22,003 bases of DNA from an uncultured Collinsella sp. (GTDB taxonomy: Bacteria; Actinomycetota; Coriobacteriia; Coriobacteriales; Coriobacteriaceae). The translations under genes and the position numbers were made by a program. The notes beneath the pieces are model-generated. The model made no database searches. It saw only the letters and a list, made by a program, of their open reading frames with translations, and was not told the origin of the DNA. The stretch is from NCBI GenBank assembly GCA_934654795.1, contig CAKUGT010000026.1, positions 1 to 22,003 of the forward strand. Direction: 5' to 3'. Positions 1 to 7,319 of this stretch are shown one piece after another. The stretch's first letter is position 1; every line of letters begins with the position of its first letter.

Positions 1-1725
1 GTGCGACAGCTGCATGGGGCTACCGATATTAAAGGTCTCGTCGCCGGCCAGGTCGCGAATGCTGCGCTCGACCTCGGTGATCTGGGTCGCCAGACCCTCG
101 GACAGGCTGCGCAGCCGATCGGGATCCACGAGCATGCCCGCGCGCTCCATCTTGGCAAGTACCGGAACGAGCGGCATCTCGATGCCATCGAACACGTTGG
201 CGGCATTCTCGCGGGCCATGCACTCGCGCAGCGGTGCGACCAGCGCCAGTGTCAGGGCCGCAGTACGGGCGGCTGGCACCGGAGCGTTCTCACCAGCACC
301 CTCTGCGCCGCGCGCCGCAGGCAACGCCATCTGCAAATACGTATCGGCAAGATACGCCTCGTCAAACTCGGAGCGGTCGGAATCCAACAGGTAGGCAGCA
401 ACAACGGTATCGAAGATGCGCGTGGAATCGACTGCCAGCGGATCCATGAGCTCGGGGTTAGAAGAATCGATGGGCGAAAGCTCGTGCAACAGCGCCTTCA
501 TATCCGGGCTCGCCACGCGGCCCTCCATAAACAGGCGTGCAAGTATGCCGACGATTACGCCGTGGGCGAAGTTGAAGCCCTCAACCTCAGCCGCCGCACC
601 GCTGTCGGACTCCTCAAGCGCAAACAGGCCTTTGGACGTCGCTAGCCACAGCGTGCGCGTCAGACCAAAGAGCGCGCCCTCTTCCTTATCGTCGTCCACC
701 ACGGCGGCGACCCACTCGCCGGCATCAATCGCGCGGGAGGCCTCAGCTGCAACGGCACCAAGCGCGTCAGCATCGCCGGCAGCAGCACGCAAAACGGCGG
801 GAATCTCAAACGTGCTAGCAGCGGCAGCAGCGCCACCCTCGTCACCGATCAGCGCCAAGAAACGGTTCTGCATGGCGGTAATGCCAAGCGTTCCCAGCGC
901 CGCGGAAACCTCGTCGGCAGAAAACGCCGGGAATGAGGTCGCGTCAAAATCGAGCTCAACAGGCGCATCGGTGCGAATGGTTGCAACCTTGCGGCTCAGC
1001 AGCGCGTCGTCGATGTGCGCACGCAGGTTCTCGCCCATCTTGCCCTTGACCTCATCAGCATGCGCGATGACCTCGTCCAGGCTGCCGTACTGCGCGATGA
1101 GCGCGCTCGCCTTTTTGGGGCCGATGCCCGGTACGCCGGGAATATTGTCCGACGTATCGCCCTTCAGACCGTAAAAATCGGGCACGAGCGCCGGCGTGAT
1201 GCCGTGATACAGGTCATCCACGCTCTCGGGCGTCATGATCGCCACGTCGGACAGGCCCTTGCGAGTCGAGACCACGTTAACGTGCTCGGTCACAAGCTGA
1301 TACATGTCGCGGTCGCCGGTCACCAGCAGCATGTCGCAGCCGGCCTCCTCGCCCAGGCGCGCCATGGTTCCCAGGATATCGTCGCCTTCCCAGCCCTCGG
1401 ACTGCAGAATCGGCACGTTGAGCGCACCGAGCAGCTCCTTTATCATGGGGAACTGCGCGTGAAGGTCGGGATCCATGGGCGGACGCTGCGCCTTGTACTG
1501 CGGCAGCATCTCCATACGCACGCGCGGCTTGCCCTTGTCAAACGCAACGACGACGCCATCAGGATTGAAGGCGTCGATCATCTTGAGGAACATATTCAAG
1601 AAGCCAAAGATCGCGTTGGTGGGGCGACCGTCCGGCGCGTTCATGGTCGGCGGCACGGCGTGGAAGGCGCGATGCATGAGCGAGTTGCCGTCGATGACGG
1701 CAAAGGTACGGCGCTTGTCAGACAT
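1..1725 (-). CDS. polA: DNA polymerase I, N-terminal 575 residues (partial, runs off window start)
   Basis: Repair and Okazaki-fragment polymerase acting on the chromosome. Translating the minus strand from ATG at 1725 gives an open frame to base 1. The 5' nuclease domain is clear: the metal-binding start IDGNSLMHRAF (about residues 11-21), YKAQRPP (77-83), GDDILGT (114-120), TGDRDMYQLV (136-145) and the helix-hairpin-helix stretch YGLKGDTSDNIPGVPGIGPKK (from residue 185). A central 3'-5' exonuclease-like region follows, but the metal-binding DxE of motif I and the YxxxD of motif III are not visible, so proofreading is probably lost, as in several Gram-positive enzymes. The frame then enters the polymerase domain (IEMPLVPVLAKMERAGMLVD, FNIGSPMQLSH); the catalytic palm lies outside the window. 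A GAGG about 8 bases upstream supports the start. It is divergent from the M18 peptidase gene. Confidence 0.95.
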   Translation of the reverse strand, partial: MSDKRRTFAVIDGNSLMHRAFHAVPPTMNAPDGRPTNAIFGFLNMFLKMIDAFNPDGVVVAFDKGKPRVRMEMLPQYKAQRPPMDPDLHAQFPMIKELLGALNVPILQSEGWEGDDILGTMARLGEEAGCDMLLVTGDRDMYQLVTEHVNVVSTRKGLSDVAIMTPESVDDLYHGITPALVPDFYGLKGDTSDNIPGVPGIGPKKASALIAQYGSLDEVIAHADEVKGKMGENLRAHIDDALLSRKVATIRTDAPVELDFDATSFPAFSADEVSAALGTLGITAMQNRFLALIGDEGGAAAAASTFEIPAVLRAAAGDADALGAVAAEASRAIDAGEWVAAVVDDDKEEGALFGLTRTLWLATSKGLFALEESDSGAAAEVEGFNFAHGVIVGILARLFMEGRVASPDMKALLHELSPIDSSNPELMDPLAVDSTRIFDTVVAAYLLDSDRSEFDEAYLADTYLQMALPAARGAEGAGENAPVPAARTAALTLALVAPLRECMARENAANVFDGIEMPLVPVLAKMERAGMLVDPDRLRSLSEGLATQITEVERSIRDLAGDETFNIGSPMQLSH

Positions 1726-1767
1726 AGTGAATACCTCGCTTTGGGCTGGGCACAGTTTGCTCACACC

Positions 1768-1773
1768 AGTTTA
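1768..1773 (-). promoter_or_regulatory. Possible -10 box for polA
   Basis: On the minus strand this reads TAAACT within GTGTAAACT, about 42 bases upstream of the polA ATG. No convincing -35 box is seen. It lies in the divergent gap between polA and the M18 aminopeptidase. This is a weak call from a short match only. Confidence 0.25.
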
Positions 1774-1833
1774 CACGCTCCCCGCCCCACGGCCACCGCA
1801 CATCAGGCTTCCCTGCCGCCGCGGGCCCGCGCG

Positions 1834-1842
1834 TGATACGAT
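1834..1842 (+). promoter_or_regulatory. Possible extended -10 promoter (TGATACGAT) for the M18 aminopeptidase
   Basis: The bases TGATACGAT form an extended -10 (TG, one base, TACGAT) 49 bases before the peptidase ATG. The same nine bases occur upstream of the phosphate transporter gene at 10827-10835. No clear -35 box is seen, which is common for extended -10 promoters. Confidence 0.4.
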
Positions 1843-1891
1843 GGCTCACGGTACATCAACCAGTACGATCGATCCGAAAGGAGCCTGCGTC

Positions 1892-3289
1892 ATGGAGCGT
1901 CCCTGCGCATGGAAAAAGTACACGCCACAGCAAATCGAGGAGCTCGAGGAGCTTTGCCGCGGCTATAAGCAGTTTTTGAGCGAGAACAAGACCGAGCGCC
2001 TGTGCGTCAAGACCGGCATCAAGATGGCCGAGGAGGCGGGATACGTCGACCTGGAGACCGTGATTGCCGAGGGTCGCGCGCTCAAGGCAGGCGACAAGGT
2101 GTACGCCGCCAACCACGGCAAGGACCTTATGCTCGTCAACCTTGGCACCGCCCCGCTCGAGCAGGGCTTTAACATCCTGGGCGCCCACGTGGACTCGCCG
2201 CGCCTGGACCTTAAGCAGAATCCCGCCTTCGAGGCCGGCGACATGGCCTACCTCGACACGCACTACTACGGCGGCGTCAAGAGCTACCACTGGGTGGCCT
2301 CCCCGCTCGCGCTTGTGGGCGTCATCTGCAAAAAGGACGGCACCACCGTCGACATCAACATCGGCGACAAGACGGACGACCCGGTCTTTACCATCTCCGA
2401 CCTGCTGATCCACCTTTCGAGCGAGCAGATGTCCAAGCCCGCCAAGGACGCCGTCGACGCCGAGATCCTCGACGTGATCGTGGGCGGCCGCCCCGTCAAG
2501 TTTGACGAGGACGACAAGGACGCCCCCAAGGAGCCCGTCAAGCAGATGTTCCTGGACATCCTCAAGGAGCAGTACGACGTCGAGGAGGAGGACTTCCTCT
2601 CCGCCGAGATCGAGGTCGTGCCCGCCGGCCCCGCCCGCGATATGGGCCTCGACCGCTCCATGATTCTGGGCTATGGCCACGACGACCGCGTCTGCGCCTA
2701 TCCGTCCATGCTCGCCCAGATCAATGTCGCCGATGTCGAGCGCACGAGCATCACGCTCATCGTCGACAAGGAGGAGATCGGCTCCGTGGGCGCCACCGGC
2801 ATGACGAGCCGCTTCTTCGAGAACACCGTCGCCGAGATCATGACGCTTGCCGGCGAGGACAGCCCGCTGGCCCTGCGCCGCGCGCTCGCCCGCAGCCGCA
2901 TGCTCTCCTCCGACGTGTCCGCTGGCTTCGATCCGGGCTACGCCGGCAAGTTCGAGACCAAGAACGCCGCCTTTATGGGTCGCGGCCTGTGCTTTAACAA
3001 GTACACGGGCAGCCGCGGCAAGGGTGGCTCCAACGACGCCGACGCCGAGTACATGGCGCTCATCCGCGACATCATGGACGAAGCGGGCGTAGACTTCCAG
3101 ACCTGCGAGCTCGGTCGCGTCAACGCGGGCGGCGGCGGCACCATCGCCTACATCATGGCCAAGTACGGCATGAACGTCATCGACTCCGGTGTTGCCGTCC
3201 TGTCCATGCACGCCCTGTGGGAGGTCGCCAACAAGGCCGATATCTACGAGGCCTACCGCGGCTACAAGGCCTTCCTCGAGCGCGCCTAA
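1892..3289 (+). CDS. M18 family aminopeptidase (aspartyl aminopeptidase type)
   Basis: A cytosolic di-zinc aminopeptidase that removes N-terminal residues, typically acidic ones, from peptides. The 465-residue product has the usual M18 length. Metal and catalytic residues are visible in order: GAHVDSPRLDLK with H99 and D101, GYGHDDRVCAY with D264/D265, VDKEEIGSVGATG with E294/E295, and the C-terminal LSMHALWEVANKAD with H440. The frame stays open upstream to 1475, but ATG 1892 is preceded by AAAGGAG at 1877-1883 and matches the expected family N-terminus, so the longer version is rejected. It is a single gene between a divergent promoter region and a hairpin that starts 13 bases after the stop. 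Peptide scavenging is the likely role; exact substrate preference cannot be read from the sequence. Confidence 0.95.
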   Translation: MERPCAWKKYTPQQIEELEELCRGYKQFLSENKTERLCVKTGIKMAEEAGYVDLETVIAEGRALKAGDKVYAANHGKDLMLVNLGTAPLEQGFNILGAHVDSPRLDLKQNPAFEAGDMAYLDTHYYGGVKSYHWVASPLALVGVICKKDGTTVDINIGDKTDDPVFTISDLLIHLSSEQMSKPAKDAVDAEILDVIVGGRPVKFDEDDKDAPKEPVKQMFLDILKEQYDVEEEDFLSAEIEVVPAGPARDMGLDRSMILGYGHDDRVCAYPSMLAQINVADVERTSITLIVDKEEIGSVGATGMTSRFFENTVAEIMTLAGEDSPLALRRALARSRMLSSDVSAGFDPGYAGKFETKNAAFMGRGLCFNKYTGSRGKGGSNDADAEYMALIRDIMDEAGVDFQTCELGRVNAGGGGTIAYIMAKYGMNVIDSGVAVLSMHALWEVANKADIYEAYRGYKAFLERA

Positions 3290-3302
3290 CCAACCCTTCA
3301 TC

Positions 3303-3369
3303 AGTTGCGGTGAAATACGGACTAAACTGGCCCATAACCGGCCAAAACAGACCGTATTCCACCGCAACT
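3303..3369. repeat. 67-bp imperfect inverted repeat between the M18 peptidase and yaaA
   Basis: The arms are 21 bases each (3303-3323 and 3349-3369) and match at 19 of 21 positions. The 25-base loop contains a second small dyad, TGGCC (3328-3332) with GGCCA (3340-3344). The downstream arm is followed by TCCTTTTTGG, so on the plus strand it could work as an intrinsic terminator for the peptidase gene. The arms are much longer than a normal terminator needs, so it may instead be a dispersed palindromic repeat. Confidence 0.75.
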
Positions 3370-3392
3370 TCCTTTTTGGCAGAGGAGAGTCC

Positions 3393-4202
3393 ATGCTGCA
3401 GGTCATCATTTCGCCCGCCAAGCAAATGCGCGCGGCCAGAGATGCTTTTGAAGTCCTGGGCATTCCACCTTTTGTGCACGAGACGGCTCGCCTCCACCGC
3501 GCACTGCTAGATATCGAGCGGAATGAAGGCAGCGGCGGTCTGCAGGCGCTATGGAACGTGAGTGACAAACTGCTGGGGCCTTGCCTCAACACCCTGCATG
3601 AGTTCGGGCCCATCTTGGGAAACGGCGATCTCGACAATCCCGCACTCGCCCGTCACCTCTCCCCTGCCGTCATGTCCTATCACGGCATTCAATACCAGAG
3701 CATGGCGCCCGAGGTGATGGATTCCGCGCAGCTCGCATGGCTGCAAGACCATCTGTGGATCCTCTCGGGCCTTTACGGATGCGTACGCCCCTTTCATGCC
3801 GTCGAACCGTATCGGCTGGAAATGGGCGCGAAGCTCGCCGTTGACGATGCCCGAGACCTCTACGCGTTTTGGAGCGACAAGCTCGCGCAGGTTATCGCCC
3901 CGGCAGGCTCAAACACCACGATCGTCAACCTCGCCAGCGTAGAGTATACCAAAGCCGTTCTGCCCCATCTCGCGGGCGACGCCACGGCCGTCACATGCCT
4001 TTTTGGCGAGGGTATCCGCAACGGGAAGCCCATCCAACGGTCGACCGCCAGCAAAAAGGCGCGCGGCTCCATGGTGCGGTGGATGGCAGAAAACGAGCTC
4101 GAGGATGCAAGCGGACTTACCGCATTCAACATCGGCTATCGTCACATCCCCGAGCTTTCGGACGAAAACACCCTGGTTTTCATGAACGCGCAGGCACAAT
4201 AG
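3393..4202 (+). CDS. yaaA: YaaA family peroxide-stress protein (DUF328)
   Basis: A soluble cytoplasmic protein of the YaaA family. In E. coli YaaA limits intracellular free iron and so protects DNA during hydrogen peroxide stress; its biochemical activity is linked to DNA binding. Family landmarks seen here are the N-terminal ISPAKQM, the YHGIQYQ block, LSGLYGCVRP, EPYRLEMGAKL, LYAFWSDKL, NLASVEYTKAV and the late KKARGSMVRWM. At 269 residues it is slightly longer than the E. coli protein (about 258). The ATG at 3393 has AGAGGAGAG just upstream and the ISPAK motif sits at residue 6, so the longer open frame from 3189 is not used. It follows the large inverted repeat and is convergent with the gene at 4225-4740, 22 bases apart. 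For an anaerobe a role in tolerating oxygen exposure is plausible but inferred. Confidence 0.93.
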   Translation: MLQVIISPAKQMRAARDAFEVLGIPPFVHETARLHRALLDIERNEGSGGLQALWNVSDKLLGPCLNTLHEFGPILGNGDLDNPALARHLSPAVMSYHGIQYQSMAPEVMDSAQLAWLQDHLWILSGLYGCVRPFHAVEPYRLEMGAKLAVDDARDLYAFWSDKLAQVIAPAGSNTTIVNLASVEYTKAVLPHLAGDATAVTCLFGEGIRNGKPIQRSTASKKARGSMVRWMAENELEDASGLTAFNIGYRHIPELSDENTLVFMNAQAQ

Positions 4203-4224
4203 GCCCGCCGTTTCCAACCCCCCG

Positions 4225-4740
4225 TTACTCCGCCAAGCCATCGGCCTTTACAATCTCGCTCGTCGAGCCGTCCTGATAGGTAATCTCGACATGTTCCACC
4301 TCGGACACCTTGGCGCCCGACGGGGGCTCCAGGCGCCATTCCGTCAGGGCGATATCCATCGTCGTGGGCACATCCCCTTGATCTTTGAGCTCGACCAACA
4401 GCGTCTTAAGCGACGCATCGAAGGTCACGCGCTCGATCTCTTCACCAGGAATGGAACCACCGCTCAGCTGCAGCTGGACAAATCCATCGCGCGGATACCA
4501 ATAGTCGCCCGGCGCGGCAACGGTATTGCCGCCAGAGACCTTCATCGTCATAATCGGTAGGCTATCATCAGCCTCGAACTCCCATGCAACGCCGCCGCGA
4601 CCACCAAACGTCCAGATACAAAAGGCAATCACCAGCACGGCAAGCACCGCAAAACCAATCGCGACAAGGCCATGGTGCGCACGGCTTTCCTCGGCCGATA
4701 CATCCCATTGCGTCTCTCGATACAGATGCTTGTCTTCCAT
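4225..4740 (-). CDS. Membrane-anchored protein of unknown function
   Basis: I do not recognise this family. The 171-residue product has a charged N-terminus (about residues 1-23), a single hydrophobic segment (about 24-47, GLVAIGFAVLAVLVIAFCIW) and an extracytoplasmic domain of about 120 residues with alternating hydrophobic strands, suggesting a small beta-rich domain. There is no lipobox, so the hydrophobic segment is probably an uncleaved anchor. ATG 4740 is chosen because GGGGAGG lies 5 bases upstream; the open frame extends to 4920 but that would run through the TPP riboswitch. It is transcribed divergently from thiC and convergently with yaaA; nothing in the context suggests a thiamine role. 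Confidence 0.8.
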   Translation of the reverse strand: MEDKHLYRETQWDVSAEESRAHHGLVAIGFAVLAVLVIAFCIWTFGGRGGVAWEFEADDSLPIMTMKVSGGNTVAAPGDYWYPRDGFVQLQLSGGSIPGEEIERVTFDASLKTLLVELKDQGDVPTTMDIALTEWRLEPPSGAKVSEVEHVEITYQDGSTSEIVKADGLAE

Positions 4741-4765
4741 GTTCGCCTCCCCACAGGCACGCTCG

Positions 4766-4796
4766 TTGGCCCAATCGTACCCATTCAGGCTATACT
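4766..4796 (+). promoter_or_regulatory. Probable thiC promoter
   Basis: TTGGCC at 4766-4771 and TATACT at 4791-4796 are separated by 19 bases, slightly long for a housekeeping promoter. The predicted transcription start (about 4802-4804) falls just before the first stem of the TPP riboswitch, which is what the arrangement requires. Confidence 0.5.
4774..4779 (-). promoter_or_regulatory. Possible -10 box for the gene at 4225-4740
   Basis: On the minus strand this reads TACGAT within TGGGTACGAT, 34 bases upstream of the ATG. The same TACGAT hexamer appears in the two extended -10 candidates at 1837 and 10830. No -35 was identified. Confidence 0.3.
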
Positions 4797-4810
4797 TGAG
4801 CCCATGACAT

Positions 4811-4907
4811 AACGGGGAGCTTGCAGGACAAGACGGCAGGCTGAGACTGGGCGCGCCCGCCCTGACCCGCAAACCTGATATGGGTAATGCCAACGAAGGG
4901 AGCCGTG
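4811..4907 (+). promoter_or_regulatory. TPP riboswitch (THI element) controlling thiC
   Basis: The conserved TPP aptamer core is present in order: GGGGAGC (4814-4820), GGCTGAGA (4839-4846), GACCC (4864-4868), ACCTGAT (4873-4879), TGGGTAATGCC (4881-4891) and GAAGGGAG (4895-4902). ACGG (4812-4815) can pair with CCGT (4903-4906) to close the P1 helix. The P3 arm carries an extra GC-rich stretch around 4848-4860. The ribosome binding site AAGGGAG (4896-4902) is part of the aptamer's conserved 3' end, and there is no terminator hairpin with a U-run before the start codon. Thiamine pyrophosphate binding should therefore block translation initiation directly. Confidence 0.96.
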
Positions 4908-4910
4908 CCA

Positions 4911-6245
4911 ATGAGCACACAGACCGAGCCCAAGCTCGTCACGCAAATCGACTTCGCCCGTGCCGGGCAGATTACGCCGCAGATGAAGGAGGTTGCCGAG
5001 CGCGAGCATCGCGACCCCGAGTACATCCGCGAGCGCGTGGCCGACGGCCGCATCGCCATCCCCGCCAACATCGTGCATATCAAAAAGGGCATGCGCGCCT
5101 TTGGTGTCGGCGAGGGCCTGTCCACCAAGGTCAACGTCAACCTAGGCATCTCGGGCGATAAGGCCGATGCCGCCGAGGAATGGAAGAAGGTCAAAATCGC
5201 CGAGGACTTTGGCGCCGACGCCATCATGGACCTTTCCAACTCGGGCAAGACGCGCCAGTTTCGCCAGCAGCTCATCGACGAGACACCGCTTATGGTGGGC
5301 ACCGTCCCCATGTACGACGCCATCGGCTATATGGAAAAGCCGCTGGTCAAGCTTACCAAGGATGACCTGTTCGAGGTCGTGCGCGCGCACGCCGAGGACG
5401 GCGTGGACTTTATGACCATCCACTGCGGCATCAACAAGTCGGTCACCAAGACCTTTAAGGAGACCGGCCGTCTCATGAACATCGTCAGCCGCGGCGGCTC
5501 GCTGCTGTTTGGCTGGATGGAGGTCACCGGCAACGAAAACCCCTTCTACGAGTACTTTGACGAGCTGCTCGAGATTTGCCACGAGTACGACGTGACGATT
5601 TCGCTCGGCGACTCCTGCCGCCCGGGCTGCCTCTACGACTCCAACGATGCCACCGAGACCGCTGAGATGATCGAGCTGGGCAAGCTGTGCAAGCGCGCTT
5701 GGGCCGCCGGCGTCCAGGTCATGGTCGAGGGCCCGGGTCACATGGCGCTCGACGAGATCGCCGCCAACATGAAACTGCAGAAGCGCCTGTGCCACAATGC
5801 CCCGTTCTATGTGCTCGGGCCGCTGGTGACCGATATCGGCGTGGGTTACGACCACATCACCGCTGCCATCGGCGGCGCCATCTCCGCCAGCTCCGGTGCC
5901 GACTTCCTGTGCTACGTGACGCCGGCCGAGCACCTGTGCCTGCCCAACGCCCAGGACGTGCTCGATGGCCTCATGGCCACTAAGATTGCCGCGCACGCCG
6001 CCGATATCGCCAAGAAGGTGCCGCACGCCCGCGATATGGACGACAAGATGGGCCAGGCACGCCGCAAGCTCGACTGGGATGCCATGTGGAAGTGTGCTCT
6101 CGACCCGGTCACCGGCAAGAAACGCTACGAAGAATCCCCCGCCGCCACCGAGGGCACCTGCACCATGTGCGGCAAGATGTGCGCCGTCCGCACCGTTAAC
6201 AAGGTGTTCGAAGGCACGACGATCGACCTCGGCATGGAGGACTAG
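4911..6245 (+). CDS. thiC: Phosphomethylpyrimidine synthase ThiC
   Basis: A radical-SAM-type enzyme that converts aminoimidazole ribotide to hydroxymethylpyrimidine phosphate, the pyrimidine half of thiamine. The 444-residue product is the short form lacking the long N-terminal extension of the E. coli protein. Typical stretches are seen: RIAIPAN, NVNLGISGD, DLSNSGK, GTVPMYDA, DGVDFMTIHCGI, SRGGSLLF, DSCRPGC, VMVEGPGHM, GPLVTDIGVGYDHI and GADFLCYVTPAEHL. The iron-sulfur cysteines near the C-terminus are C417, C420 and C424 (CTMCGKMC), a CX2CX3C spacing, one residue shorter than the CX2CX4C of E. coli. The start is ATG 4911, 8 bases after AAGGGAG; the in-frame ATG at 4886-4888 belongs to the riboswitch core and should not be used. 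It is regulated by the TPP riboswitch and followed by thiD 182 bases on. Confidence 0.97.
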   Translation: MSTQTEPKLVTQIDFARAGQITPQMKEVAEREHRDPEYIRERVADGRIAIPANIVHIKKGMRAFGVGEGLSTKVNVNLGISGDKADAAEEWKKVKIAEDFGADAIMDLSNSGKTRQFRQQLIDETPLMVGTVPMYDAIGYMEKPLVKLTKDDLFEVVRAHAEDGVDFMTIHCGINKSVTKTFKETGRLMNIVSRGGSLLFGWMEVTGNENPFYEYFDELLEICHEYDVTISLGDSCRPGCLYDSNDATETAEMIELGKLCKRAWAAGVQVMVEGPGHMALDEIAANMKLQKRLCHNAPFYVLGPLVTDIGVGYDHITAAIGGAISASSGADFLCYVTPAEHLCLPNAQDVLDGLMATKIAAHAADIAKKVPHARDMDDKMGQARRKLDWDAMWKCALDPVTGKKRYEESPAATEGTCTMCGKMCAVRTVNKVFEGTTIDLGMED

Positions 6246-6285
6246 CCCTGTCGCCGCGGCCGCCTCTGGCGGCGAGCTGGTGCCT

Positions 6286-6322
6286 GTCAATTGTTGACGT
6301 GTGAACATTTGCTTACATTTGC
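6286..6322. promoter_or_regulatory. Operator-like repeats in the thiC-thiD spacer
   Basis: GTCAATTGTTGAC (6286-6298) is a dyad with 5-base arms and a 3-base centre. It is followed by two copies of ACATTTGC (6305-6312 and 6315-6322) 10 bases apart, one turn of the helix. This could be a protein-binding site upstream of thiD. No regulator is suggested by the sequence itself. Confidence 0.3.
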
Positions 6323-6340
6323 GTAAAGATTGCATCGCCC

Positions 6341-6370
6341 GCCCGGGTTCGACATAGAGTCGGCCCGGGC
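6341..6370 (+). terminator. GC-rich hairpin after thiC, possible terminator
   Basis: GCCCGGG (6341-6347) pairs with CCCGGGC (6364-6370), and inside it CGAC (6350-6353) pairs with GTCG (6359-6362). The following bases ATCTTTATAAT are only moderately T-rich. It may end the thiC transcript, or separate riboswitch-controlled thiC from thiD. Confidence 0.5.
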
Positions 6371-6375
6371 ATCTT

Positions 6376-6381
6376 TATAAT
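6376..6381 (+). promoter_or_regulatory. Possible -10 box (TATAAT) for thiD
   Basis: A perfect TATAAT lies 46 bases before the thiD ATG, directly after the hairpin at 6341-6370. Any -35 would fall inside that hairpin, and no good match exists at 16-18 bases. The hairpin may therefore affect promoter use; the call rests mainly on the perfect hexamer. Confidence 0.4.
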
Positions 6382-6427
6382 GCTGGCTTAAAGACCCATT
6401 TGATTCCGACCGAACAAGGGAGCAAAC

Positions 6428-7258
6428 ATGGATCGCAGTAAGGTACCTGCCGTCCTGTCCATCGCAGGATCCGATTCCAGCGGCGGCGCCGGCATTCAGG
6501 CCGACATCAAGACCATCACGGCGCACCGCCTGTATGCCGAGACGGCCATCACCGCCATCACCGCACAAAACACGCTCGGTGTCACCGCCGTGCAGAATAT
6601 CTCCCCTGATATCGTCGCTGCGCAGATCGACGCCGTATTTGACGATATCCGCCCCAGCGCCGTCAAGATCGGCATGGTTTCCTCTGCCGAGATTATCGAG
6701 GTTATCGCCGACCGCCTGAGCGCCTGGAACGCGACAAACGTGGTCGTCGACCCCGTCATGGTAGCCACCTCGGGCGCACGGCTGATTGCCGAAGATGCCG
6801 CCGAGGCGCTCACCCGCCGCCTGTTCCCGCTGGCGACGGTTATCACGCCCAATATTCCCGAGGCCATGGCCCTGCTTGACTACGAGGTCGACTCCGAGCG
6901 CACACAGCAAAATGCTGCCATGCTCCTCACCCGCCGCTTTGGTTGCGCATCCCTCGTTAAGGGTGGGCATCTTGTCAACGAGGCCAACGACGTATTGGCC
7001 GAACCCGCGCCACTCGATGACGAGGGCAACCATCTGGGCGATCCGCTCACCACGTGGTTCCGCCACAAGCGCATCGAGACCGACAACACGCACGGCACCG
7101 GCTGCACGCTCTCGTCCGCCATCGCCTGCGCGCTGGCCCAGGGCATGGATCTTGCCGACGCCGTCAACGCCGGCAAGGCCTACCTAACCGGCGCTCTCGC
7201 CGCCGGCTTTGACATGGGCAAAGGCTCTGGCCCCGTCAACCACATGTGGCAATATTAA
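6428..7258 (+). CDS. thiD: Hydroxymethylpyrimidine / phosphomethylpyrimidine kinase ThiD
   Basis: A cytosolic ribokinase-fold enzyme that phosphorylates HMP and HMP-P to HMP-PP, the step after ThiC. The 276-residue length is normal for the family. Motifs seen are VLSIAGSDSSGGAGIQADIK (residues 9-28), the conserved VVDPVMVATSGARL, TPNIPEA, LVKGGH, and the anion-hole and catalytic segment THGTGCTLSSAIA (from residue 221, C226). ATG 6428 has AAGGGAG 6 bases upstream. It lies downstream of thiC in the same direction, but the 182-base gap holds a hairpin and its own promoter-like box, so thiD may be expressed separately from the riboswitch. No second TPP aptamer is visible in front of it, so salvage phosphorylation of HMP could continue when thiC is shut off (inference). 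Confidence 0.96.
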   Translation: MDRSKVPAVLSIAGSDSSGGAGIQADIKTITAHRLYAETAITAITAQNTLGVTAVQNISPDIVAAQIDAVFDDIRPSAVKIGMVSSAEIIEVIADRLSAWNATNVVVDPVMVATSGARLIAEDAAEALTRRLFPLATVITPNIPEAMALLDYEVDSERTQQNAAMLLTRRFGCASLVKGGHLVNEANDVLAEPAPLDDEGNHLGDPLTTWFRHKRIETDNTHGTGCTLSSAIACALAQGMDLADAVNAGKAYLTGALAAGFDMGKGSGPVNHMWQY

Positions 7259-7277
7259 GATTTGCAGCCCAAAACCG

Positions 7278-7304
7278 CCGCAAAGGGGACAGGCACCTTT
7301 GCGG
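7278..7304 (+). terminator. Hairpin downstream of thiD
   Basis: CCGCAAAGG (7278-7286) and CCTTTGCGG (7296-7304) form a perfect 9-bp stem with a 9-base loop, 19 bases after the thiD stop codon. No T-run follows on the plus strand, so termination would be weak or factor-assisted. Confidence 0.5.
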
Positions 7305-7319
7305 TGGCTCCCACAAACA

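Noticed and set aside
1..1836. Long plus-strand open frames across the polA region (1-645, 416-1174, 1015-1836).
   Set aside because: They lie antisense to an unbroken, clearly recognisable polA reading frame and show no domain or ribosome site; they are by-products of high GC content.
1856..3637. A 593-codon minus-strand open frame.
   Set aside because: It is antisense to the M18 aminopeptidase; its composition (runs of Val, Gly, Asp, His) is that of a shadow frame.
6301..6319. CRP/FNR-like site TGTGA...TTACA.
   Set aside because: The half sites are separated by 8 bases, whereas CRP-type sites need 6; no support from context.
6279..7297. Shared 10-mer GGTGCCTGTC (6279-6288) and its reverse complement at 7288-7297.
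   Set aside because: It may be a remnant of a dispersed repeat, but ten bases are too few to claim without a genome-wide count.
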